Shown here: piece by piece, positions 11,300 through 20,449 of the stretch
Position numbering within the stretch: the first letter of the stretch is position 1
How the letters are laid out: the number at the start of each line of letters is the position of its first letter
From: Asterella californica
Taxonomy: Eukaryota; Streptophyta; Marchantiopsida; Marchantiales; Aytoniaceae
DNA: 64,000 nucleotides
Direction: 5' to 3'
Assembly (NCBI GenBank): GCA_036924285.1
Contig: JAYKYS010000012.1
Span: forward strand, 3,720,001 to 3,784,000
Program-made: the position numbers and the translations under genes
Notes under the pieces: generated by a model
Seen by the model: only the letters and a program-made list of their open reading frames with translations
Databases searched by the model: none
What the model was told of the DNA's origin: nothing

Positions 11300-13250
11300 C
11301 GTTTCTAGTTTTGTTCGTTCGTAGTTAAAGTAATCAAAAATGTAGATTTTTCTAATTATCGGATCATCGCGAAAAGATTTCGCTTAACGACTTGATAATA
11401 GTCTAAAGTGAATCGTAATTGGGACAAACAAGGAAAAACTTGATCAGATATAAGAAGTTGTTGTTTGAAATTATCATCCTTGACTTGTTTCGCCGTCAAA
11501 GGAGAGCCTTGTAGTTTACTTTTTCTTACTCAAAACTTTTCCTTCATTGGCGTAAATCATTTCAGGATCTAAAAAGTTTGCAATAAATGTATCAGTGTTT
11601 GTGTTCGGTTCATGATTATTTTCATCGAACTCGTGATTTGTTTCGATGATTTCTACTTCATCGAATCGGAGTTGTTCTTTGAAATAATTGTCGTTGAAAG
11701 TGTGAATCCAATTTTCATTCAACTAGATATTGTGATGTTTGTATAAGTGTGTATCAATAAGATAATGTAAAGCTCACATTACTTTGTTAGGTCGAACGTA
11801 GCTTGTTTTATAGATTGATTTTAGAGTCAGTTTTCTTTTGATTTCCACTATTATAGAACCTTCTTCATAAGCCATACGTGATAAATGTGTTTGGACCATG
11901 TTTGTATTTGACGAGATATTGATAACACTACCTCTTAGATGCCATTGTTGGAAACCATTGTATATATGAATATTTTCGAACATGACTCGCGGTGAGATCA
12001 ATCTTTCTTCGACTTCGTTTAAATATTCAAGATATGATATCGTATTATCATCAAGAAAAGAGGTATTTTGTTATCGTTTATATACCGCATACACATCAAA
12101 TGAATCTTTGTATTATCTTTAAACTGTTTCGAAAGTTATGTTAGTTGTTTCAGTCTAAGAGGAAATGAAATCGTAATGAAATTGATTGATATATTTTAAA
12201 TTCTTCAAGAAATCACGTTTATAGCATATGTCACACGAATGATATGGAACATCGAGTAAAGACTTGGAGTAAGTATCGACGTGTTTTCTTCTAATAATAG
12301 TTTTTTTTGTTTTTTAGAAGTACGGTTAGATGTGTTAATTGAATTAGTCTTATTCATTAATCTGTATTGTTTTATTTTGTCAGAAAGTGTTTTTTTCATT
12401 CTAAAGAGTTGTATATCATATTGTATGAAATTCTTTATGACATCTCTTATGGATAAATACGGATATCTCTAATAGAATAATAAGAGTTCCGAATATATAA
12501 TGTTTAATTGGTGAGAGTCAATATCTTGCAAAGGATGGTTTACTTTGGTCTTTTGGAGATTTAGTTTATCTATACCTAGTTTATAAATTCTAGTTTGAAT
12601 AGTGTTTAAGTCATTCTCATAAGTAGGATTTTTACTTATAAATTTACGTATTAATAGTACTATTGGGACATTTAGATGAATTAATCGTAAATCTTGCAGT
12701 TGTTTCACTATATATTCCCATTTCTCAGTAAGAAATTCATCACTAATCAGTACGATTGGTTCGTAATGATCGGAATTATCTTCATTATCTCATATAGAAG
12801 ATTGAAAGTAACATGATACGAGTTGTTGTTTGGAAATTGAATTATATTCTTTCCAGAAGTAGAACTGTAGATGTGTATATCTTTCTGTAGTATGGAGGAT
12901 AAAGCTATGAGACATAAAGAATCACCCCAAGCATCACCTTCTTTTGCCATTTTACCAACTTTGGTTATATATTCATCTACAGATTCGACACAATGCGACA
13001 CTCTCAATTCATCTTTCATGAAATAAGATAATATCAATGAATCATGTGTATCTCTAGCTCTTGAGTAGATATTATAAAGTTCATTTTGAGTTTGATTTCA
13101 TAAAAATGCGGTAGAAGATTTATGATGCAATAAATATTGTATCGAATCAAACATACAATCTCCTGGAGTATATACAAAATCTTCACACTTTTTAAATTCG
13201 GACAAATCTTTAAACATCTTAACAGAATAATAGAAGATTATGTTTGTTGT
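11300..13250 (-). pseudogene. decayed Helitron-like ORF: OTU protease, CxxC, DUF6570-like, start of Helitron_like_N
   Basis: Seen on the minus strand in several frames. A start is possible at 13217. An OTU cysteine-protease domain follows: PGDCMFDSI (catalytic-type Cys codon 13155-13157), a GDAWGDSLCLIALSSIL core near 12930, and SDHYEPIV (His codon 12766-12768). A CDICYKRDF motif lies near 12230. From about 12050 to 11690 comes a block with EERLISPRV, WHLRGSVINI, SYVRPNKVM and ALHYLIDTHLY, which matches the DUF6570-type region preceding Helitron replication domains. Near 11420-11320 YYQVVKRNLFAMIR and FLITLTTNEQ resemble the start of Helitron_like_N. Stops near 13100, 12470, 11774 and 11716 and frameshifts near 12790 and 12300 kill it. 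The HUH tyrosines and Pif1 helicase are not present. Flanking DNA is AT-rich. OTU-bearing Helitrons (Helitron2/Helentron-like) differ from the usual plant type. Domain calls come from motifs only. Confidence 0.75.
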
Positions 13251-13699
13251 TTGATAAACTTAGAAATTGTGATCCATGAAAATTATACAAAGGTTGTAAT
13301 CCACATACTTGATTATGATGACCGTCGTGCTGTTCAACTTGGGTTGTTCGATTATGGTTTAATGACGAAGTTTGAGTTCTCTTCTTTCTCCTCTGGGTAG
13401 TTTTTTAAGGAAGAACAATGTGGAGCAAAAGCACATAGATGTAATCTTGAATATTTGCTATGTTGCATTAAGTTTAAATTTCATATATTTTTACTACGTG
13501 AAGATGTTTGATGTAATTTGTATAAAATGATGTCACGTTTTAAGAGTGATGAACGTTTCTGAAGTATTTACGTTTGAAATAATCTTGAATTTTACGTTTC
13601 GATTTGTTTTTGTTCGCAAAGATGTTTGTGAAACACATCACGTATGAACGGTAGTAAATTTCATAAATAATTGTTCTTTCAAAAGTGTTTCAAAGCGTT

Positions 13700-14045
13700 C
13701 CAAAGCATTTCATAGCATTTTTTGTTTTTGTTTCAAAGCGTTTTTTGTTTTTGTTTCAAAGCGTTTCATAGCGTTTTTTGTTTTCGTTTCAAAGCGTTTC
13801 GTAGCGTTTTTTGTTTTTTGTTTCTCTCAGTTTATACGTTTCTCCGTGGACTTTCTTGTTTCAAAGCGCTTTTTGTTTTTTGTTTCTTCCAGTTTATACG
13901 TTTCTCCGTGGACTTTCTTATTTGAAAGCGCTTTTTGTTTTTTGTTTCTCCCAATTTATACGTTTCTCCGTGGACTTTCTTGTTTCAAAGCGCTTTTTGT
14001 TTTTTGTTTCTCCCAGTTTATACGTTTCTTCGTGAGCTTTATTGT
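13700..14045. repeat. 62-bp minisatellite plus shorter tttgttt/caaagcg repeats
   Basis: The mark tttatacgtttct occurs at 13831, 13893, 13955 and 14017, exactly 62 bp apart. The left flank (13700-13810) holds shorter units of about 36-37 bp ending in caaagcg. Because 62 is not a multiple of three, the same peptide (YTFLRGLS-FKALFVFCF) appears in all three forward frames, giving overlapping spurious ORFs. Confidence 0.9.
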
Positions 14046-14049
14046 TTCA

Positions 14050-14680
14050 TGCGTTTCGCACGTTCATAGAGTTGCACTTGAAAAAGAGTTTCAAATTTTA
14101 CATATATCATCGTAGGTCAGACTCCATTTGATCATACGATATATACTTGAAAAATAACATCAAAGAAAGCGTTGTTGGAAAACTTCAGGCAATGTTGAAT
14201 TTATCTTGGAATATATACAATTGGTATTGATTTACTTGAATGCTTAAACAAAAATGCTATAAAATAAAAGTCAGAAATAAATTTTATTATAAATTAGATA
14301 CATGAAATTAACTACAATGGTAAAATTATAATTATGTAAAATATCAGATATATAGTGACAATAAATGCAGAAGACAAAACAGATCTTGAAGTGTTCACTA
14401 TGCGTTCACAAGAAACAGAGGAATGCATCGTTCAATTTCGTCTTGTTATGGATACTTATCTCTGGGTGGAATTCCTCGACTCACGGAAAGTCCAAATCAG
14501 GCCATCTGACTACCTGTTATGTCCTTCACATAACTGTACTTCCGTTGGTCCACCCAGGGAATAACTTTAATTGTAGATGATTTCGACAGTGTGCTTAACA
14601 TGCTTAATACACACACAACACAACAACAGGGCTTTTGCAAATACCAGATGCACTTTTCTCAATAAACTAAGTGCTAGGAG
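14050..14680. other. no gene recognised
   Basis: AT-rich. Two overlapping plus-strand open stretches at 14355-14580 read differently in each frame and show no known motif. No exon of the downstream coiled-coil gene was found here. Confidence 0.35.
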
Positions 14681-14689
14681 AACGTGTGT

Positions 14690-15660
14690 CCTTACTTGTT
14701 TTCAGAGCTTCAATCTCAGATCGGTGGCATGAAAGTTCTTGATCTCGTAGTTGAAGAGCTTCTTCAAGTCGCTGTATGACACTTCGAACCTTGGCGTGCA
14801 GAGTTCGGAGCTGAGATATTGCTTTTAACAAAGGTTTACAACATTCGTTAGTGTGAAATGACAGTCGGGTGTAGCCGTATCTATGATGTACATGTACTGT
14901 AAAGGTAGGTTCTGACGTATACCTACATTTATCTGACTGACTGAGAAATCTGACTTGTCTCGCAAGAGCTTTTCGGTTCAAATGCAAAGGCTTGCTGGAA
15001 AGGATTGACTAGGTTTTCTGTGAATGTCAGTATTATTACCAACTTTGTTATGATACAACATCCCCTCAAGGTAGACTGAAGATTCTGGATTTGTTCAGTG
15101 TCTCGATCTGCCATGTCTTTGAAATTTGCGATCTCTAAATGCAAGATGTCCATCTCTTTCTCTTTCTCTTTCCGCGCGTTCTGTAGTTACTCCTGTTGGG
15201 TAAAACTCGGGGACGATGGGTTAGGTTCAGCACATTCATCCATTTCGTGACAAGACCTTTTAATTCCGCCAACTTTACTTAGAATGAAGTCTGTGTGTAT
15301 TTCACCTCGTTATTTATTGACAACCTGTGAGGGCATATTTCGTTGTCGTATCCAACCATATCGTCTGGGGAGTTACAGATGGATTACGGACCAGTTGAGC
15401 TTCGGTTTGATCGAGCTCGAAGTCGCGGTCTTCCAGAAGTTTCAGGTTGTACTTGAAATCGCTCGTGAGTAGGGACAAGTGCTGCTTGAGAGTGCTTATC
15501 TCAGCCTCTCTTTTCTGCACCTGGTCACTTAACTGCTTCATTTCTACCTCCATCGTCTGTTCCTGGTTCGGGGGTGTCGTATTCCCAGTCCTTCCGTTTG
15601 GTTACTTCTTTTGTACCGCACTACCTGATTGTAGAGAAAATTTAACTCCGTCCATTCTTC
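14690..15660 (-). CDS. CCDC57-like coiled-coil protein, partial, several exons
   Basis: Minus-strand exons placed by splice sites. About 15625-15659 reads EWTELNFLYNQ. 15392-15562 (57 codons) contains LSDQVQKREAEISTLK and FKYNLKLLEDRDFELDQTE. About 15070-15180 reads KEKEMDILHLEIANFKDMAD and DTEQIQNLQSTL. A short exon is possible near 14929-14990. About 14700-14814 reads LHAKVRSVIQRLEEALQLRD and ends at GTAAGG. The phenylalanine-x-tyrosine-asparagine-leucine ... glutamate-arginine/aspartate-aspartate pattern closely resembles the N-terminal part of CCDC57, a centriole/cilium coiled-coil protein, as I remember it. If right, the gene would act in basal bodies of motile sperm. The 5' exons (some possibly at 15.7-16.1 kb) and the 3' end were not resolved. 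It could instead be another ciliary coiled-coil protein. The donor after 15392 (GTCCGT) is weak. Confidence 0.5.
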
Positions 15661-16765
15661 TGTGAGACAACGTCATCCCTCTTATCTCCATAGTGACTCT
15701 GATTATGTCCATTCGTCAGATATTCAAGTGTAACGGCGATTTGGAAGTGCTTGTTTGCCATATTCAAGGACACACTGTACCGGAGCTCATTTCTCCCAAA
15801 TCGGCTGGAGCTGGTAAGGTACACCTTCCACATTATGTAGTTTTACCTGTGTCACACCTGACTCTCGCGGCGAACCAGAATCCTGCGTTGTACTTTCACC
15901 CTGAAGCCCTGGTACTACTTCTTCAACGACTTGCCCGCCCATTCGGCTCTCCAAGCGCAAAGTCGCCTACGACATTTCTCCTACGGTCTTCTCTTCCATT
16001 TATCAGCTTCTTATCACTAGGCGAGCTACGAGAAAGCTTACCAGAGCAAGCTTTCCTTGCACTGGGATTCCCACCCACCAATATATCCGGTCACTTCCTC
16101 ACTTTGGACATGTGGAATCCTCTCCATATCTTGCAAAATTGACACAAATGTCTACAAACTTTGATACAGCATCGAGGCTTGCAAATCAGTGGTAACCGGA
16201 GATGGGGACACAGTGCTTACAGAGTCTGCAGTTCAACAGAAACAGTTGTCACCCACCATATTCAGTACCCAATTTCAGATAGCGAAAATCTCGTCCGAAG
16301 GGGCACCAAACAGGAAACCCCGTAAGTTCATTTGGCTCTTGCAGACAAGATACATCGTTGGTAGTCCATCGGTTCACAGGAAGCAGCTCAAACTTCCACA
16401 ACGACAATTGTAATGAATGTGGTGGTAGTGAGCGTACATGTATCTCATTCATCACTCCGGGGCCACTGAATTAACTTTAAATGGCAATTCCACGTATGCA
16501 GAAAAACGGTGAGCTGAGAAAATATCCGACTCGTCAACAGCCAGGTCAAGAAATGTCAAAAATTTTACGAACTAAATGTGGAAGCTTTACATAAGTCCTC
16601 AAGACTTGTTGGGACATCTCGGGAGCGTGTCCATCATACTGCCAATAAAGGGATCCCGCTGGACACCACATAGTTCTCCTGCAGGAGCTCTTATCTAGCT
16701 CTCTGTGGTGAACAACTCATAACCCAACTGAATCCAGACTACATTACAAACTTTCTTCACTGTGA
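15660..16765. other. gap between the CCDC57-like gene and PBG1; possible 5' exon
   Basis: A minus-strand frame at about 15855-15940 reads VVEEVVPGLQGESTTQDSG and ends at a GTAAAAC donor. It may be an N-terminal, low-complexity exon of the coiled-coil gene. The 149-codon plus-strand ORF at 15693-16142 has no recognisable domain and overlaps it. Confidence 0.3.
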
Positions 16766-17810
16766 TCACCCTGATCCATCTGCTCCCCCTGCCTGGTCCT
16801 TAAACGCCTTATAATCCCAGTTGGTCTTCAATGCATAAGACTCTGAGATGTGGATGCCTGCGGCTGTAATGTTTGCAACCTGTCCAAGCGAGAAATTCAA
16901 GCCGTTTTAACACACAGACTTTGCAACACTGGACTGGAAAAGTTTCCAGATTTCAAGTTCCTTGTTAACGATTACTGACAGAACGAGACGACTGTCCGCT
17001 CCATAGCTGACTGTCATCAAAGTCCTTTACGCTGCTGATAGACCACAAGTCTTACATGAACATAACACCCAAAAGAAACAGTTATTCTACTAAGGGCATT
17101 AGGCAGTATAAAGCAGTGCCAACGATGACAACTGCCCAAGAGATCTCCGCTTATATATCTGGAGAAGACACTAAAAGTACTTCAAAAGCATTTCCCTTCA
17201 TACCTGAACTTTGTTAATTGCGCTTCGATCTCGGTAGAAAAGCATTGTCAAAGCCTTCTCGAGCAACTGAATGCTTTCCTCTAACGTCATATCTTCATGC
17301 CATTCATCTCGGAAGATAGGGCGGGCGAGGTGATTTCCGAAGCCTGAAGCTACGTGGTTGTCCTCGTAATGTACTCCTATCATAGTGACCTGGGCGACGG
17401 TGAGAACAAACTGAGATCCTAATACCGTACTTTGAACGGACTTGTGCAATAAACTGTGCTACACAAGAAAATGCTACTTAAGTGGATATATACTGATACA
17501 CGGGTAAAGCAGCTTTCAGAGAAAACAGTGACTTCGCCCGCACATTTGGGTAACCCCAAATAGTTTTGAACCCATGTAAGTACAAAGTGAGTAACGAGGA
17601 GTGGTAACGAAGAGTGGTAACATGTATGCTACTTAAGTGGATATACATACCACTCCAAGATACTTCTCGCCATTCTTCACTCCCCCAAGAACAAGTGTGT
17701 TCCACAAAGGGTCGAAGCTGTTTCGCTTACTGTACATGATTCGCGTCAGATAGTTGTGTATATCTCTGGGACTCAAGTTGTTCCCATCGTCCCACATATA
17801 ATCATTCAGG
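16766..17810 (-). CDS. PBG1: 20S proteasome subunit beta type-4 (beta7, PBG1), 3' exons only
   Basis: Three minus-strand exons join in phase with GT-AG introns. 17651-17810 (1 nt plus 53 codons) has WDDGNNLSPRDIHNYLTR and FDPLWNTLVLGG. 17204-17389 (62 codons) has MIGVHYEDNHVASGFGNHLA, IFRDEWHEDM and LFYRDRSAINKVQ. 16766-16879 (38 codons with stop TGA at 16766-16768) has VANITAAGIHISESYALKTN. Introns are 17390-17650 and 16880-17203. These are hallmark stretches of the plant PBG1 subunit of the 20S core, which lacks a catalytic N-terminal threonine and serves a structural role in the beta ring. The 152 codons seen are about the C-terminal 60 percent. The N-terminal exons were not found, and a copia element lies upstream from 18031. 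Either the gene was cut by the insertion or its first exons lie beyond it. Confidence 0.9.
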
Positions 17811-20086
17811 CTGGACAAAGAAGAGCAAGTCTGAAGTTAAAATTTAGGACAATGGAACCATCCTCGCATAATTTGGATACTGAAACCTCCTCGTCAAAAC
17901 ACCAACCGGGCCCTTGCACTGATCACCACTGGGTCCTAAACTGGTAGCTAGAAGGCACATAGAGCTGTGTGGTGGACCACTGGTATCGCCTACCATCGTA
18001 ATTCCCAACCTGTCATTCGAAGGTAGAAACTCAGCAGATAGGAACTAGTACATATGCTATACATCCAAATATCTTGAGATGAGACACATCAGATGTTCTG
18101 TCCATCCACATCTGATAAGGAGTCATATCAGTAGGCAATGCCTTCATGGGAGTACGGTTGAGGATGTAGCACGTTGTGACCAAAGCTTCTCCCCAGTAGG
18201 ACTTCGGTAAGCCAGCGTATGCAAGCATTGACCTTAGCATCTCGGTTAAGGTCTTGTTCTTTCTCTCGCTTACTCCATTTTGTTGCGGAGTATAGGGTGT
18301 AGTCAGCTGATGACTAATTACATTCTCAGCACAAAAAGAATTAAACTCACGAGAAATGTCTTCTCCTCCGTTGTCTGACCGTAATGTCTTTAGTTTACTC
18401 CTGAACAAATAAACGAATGTATATCTTGAGAAGTCATCCGTAAAGGTGAGAAAGTACCGATACCTTTAACATGTAGCTGGAGAAATTGATCCACAAATAT
18501 CTGAGTGGACTAATTCAAGTAGATCTGCAGCACAGCTACCTCCTCCTCGAGGAAGTGTCTCACTGGATTGCTTACCCAGAAAGCAAGACTCACAATTTAC
18601 ATTTGTCAAAGCCACTTTGGGTAAACCTTCAACCATCCCGCTTGTTTGCATTTGCTGAAGTCGAGCTTGGTCAATGTGACCAAGTCTCAAATGCCAAAGG
18701 GTAGAAGCTTCAGCAGCATGTAGATCAGCCACCTCTCCTGTTATAGCAGGTGCTACAAAACTGGAATAAACGGCATCTCTTAGTTTATAAAGACAATGCT
18801 GTAATGGACAGTCTGCTAAGATCTCTCCTCCTGCAAGCACAAGCTGGCACGAGCCATCGGAGAATAGCAAAGATCCGTCTTATCATCGAAGTAACGTGCA
18901 GAGAAAAGATTCTTTCGTAGATTAGGAACATGGTACACCTTGGTAATCTCCACTTCCTCTCCATGCGGCAACTTAACAACTACTGTGTTCATCCCAACAA
19001 TAGGATGAGAGGAGTTATCACCAAAAAATACACTATGAGGTGTGCTGATTACTATGTATAAATGAAAGTAATCTCTATTGGCTGTCATATGATGCGTTGC
19101 TCCGGTATCAATGTACCACGAGTCATCGTCATCATCAGGAGCAACTTCAGTAATAGTCAGCACTCGTCTTTGAGTCTCTGTCAGAGAGAAGCGTCACCTT
19201 GATTAGATTTCTCCTTAGAGACCTGAGCCTCCCGTTTCTTCAGGTTCTGCGACTTGAAACAAGTATCAACAGATGTCCTGATTTCTTGAAATACTTGCAA
19301 AAGAGAATATTGCTTTTCTCTCCGCTTTCGGATGTAGAAGTTTGGTTGGACTTCTTATCCTTGGAAAGAAAATGTTTCTTTTCCAAAGACTTCTTCTGAG
19401 AGTAAAGAAGTTGTGCTGGCTCAGCCATTCCATGTCTCCGCTTCTGCTCCGTCTCATGACGTAGAAGAATGCTAGACAAGACTGAAAACATCAAGTTGGG
19501 AATAGCACGAAGTGTCTGCACCAAAGGTTGCAGACTATCAAGAAGACTGCTGATGAGGTTCATGATCACCTCTTCATCATCGATCTTCACACTCATCGAT
19601 TCCAACTGTGAAATCACATACTTGAACTCTTGGAGAAGAGGATCAACGGGTTGTCCTTCACTGAGTGCAAGATTCTGAAAATGATCTTTTAGATTTGCTT
19701 TAGTCACCAGAGTTGTAGAATCAAACACAGCCTTCAAGGTGACAAAAATGTCGTTAGAAGTAGTACATGAAAGATTATATTTCTGCAGATTTAAACTCAA
19801 CTGCGCTTGGAGATCTCTCTTATCCAAGCGGCTTGAGCGGCACCGTCAGTCGCATGTCTGGTTTCAGTACCATCGATGATTGACAGCAGATATTCAGTCT
19901 TCAAGAAAATGGAGATGGCACGGAAGTAGTCACCATCAAACTTTGGAATCATGTCCGCTCGGAAACCAATTCTCATTGTAACAAAGTTGGAGTGATCACA
20001 ATCAAAGATCATCAAACTAGGAAGAACAAAAGTCTTAAGAGAAACTACGGAAACTGATGTAATATGGAGGAGTAGACTTCATCCAA

Positions 20087-20098
20087 GCTTTGATATCA
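20087..20098 (-). promoter_or_regulatory. copia primer-binding site (initiator-tRNA-Met type)
   Basis: Reads TGATATCAAAGC on the minus strand, two changes from the usual plant copia site TGGTATCAGAGC, directly after the putative LTR end. Confidence 0.6.
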
Positions 20099-20277
20099 TG
20101 TCAGATTACGTATGCAGAAGTACATCCAGATCTTGAGAAGAGAAGAAGATGCTTCATAAGACTTGAAGGCTTAATTCATCGATCGATAACTGAGTACATA
20201 TCACAGATGAGTTGAACCGTCCAGCAACGGACAACGTCTAAATGTTCAAACATGTCCAATGTCTAAACGTTACAACA
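20099..20277 (-). repeat. putative 5' LTR of the copia element
   Basis: On the minus strand this 179-bp stretch begins TGTTGTAACG and ends AATCTGACA, the TG...CA pattern of a copia LTR, and directly abuts the primer-binding site. The matching 3' LTR was not found, so the limits rest on this pattern alone. Confidence 0.5.
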
Positions 20278-20316
20278 GATAGCAGCATAGAGGGGGGTTA
20301 CTAACTATCTCAATCC

Positions 20317-20442
20317 AAAAATTAATACCACAAAGGTGAGGATGGAATCAAAAAACCAAAGCTAAGGTATTGTCTATGTCGAAATTAATACCACGAAAGT
20401 GAGGATGGAACCCAAGAATCAAAGCTAAGGTGTTGTCTACGC
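20317..20442. repeat. 63-bp tandem duplication
   Basis: A unit with aattaataccac, gtgaggatgga and aaagctaaggt begins near 20321 and again near 20384, period 63 bp, directly upstream of the copia LTR in the element's orientation. Confidence 0.75.
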
Positions 20443-20449
20443 TACATCC

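Larger units (their letters stand above)
18031..20277 (-). mobile_element. Ty1/copia retrotransposon, truncated (LTR, gag, protease, integrase; no RT/RNase H)
   Basis: Minus-strand order: 5' LTR and PBS at 20277-20087; gag at about 20015-19240 (FDGDYFRAISIFLKTEYLL, then a frame change near 19810, then a UBN2-type gag body); a degenerate knuckle near 19290 (CKYFKKSGH, second Cys lost); protease near 19110 (WYIDTGATHHMTANRDYF, Asp-Thr-Gly motif); an HHCC finger at about 18700-18570 (WHLRLGH ... CESC); and integrase. The integrase acidic triad is visible as VHSDICG, LRSDNGGE and the glutamate of NGVSERKNKT. The core has an in-frame internal deletion: FTDDFSRYTFVYLF runs straight into the LRSDNGG segment near 18420. 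The element ends at 18031 just after the FGCIAYVLVP motif. Reverse transcriptase, RNase H and the 3' LTR are missing, so it cannot move by itself. It interrupts the PBG1 neighbourhood. Confidence 0.9.

Noticed and set aside
13722..14115. Three overlapping ORFs rich in Phe, Leu and Ser.
   Set aside because: They are the 62-bp minisatellite read in three frames.
15693..16142. 149-codon plus-strand ORF, among the longest in the window.
   Set aside because: No motif, opposite to the surrounding gene, and composition explains it; overlaps a plausible minus-strand exon.
16275..16300. Plus-strand words QIAKISSEG just after an AG, resembling the last exon of PBG1.
   Set aside because: The true last exon was found on the minus strand at 16766-16879 (VANITAAG...). 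The plus-strand match stops after eight residues and lacks the rest of the exon, so chance is the simplest reading.
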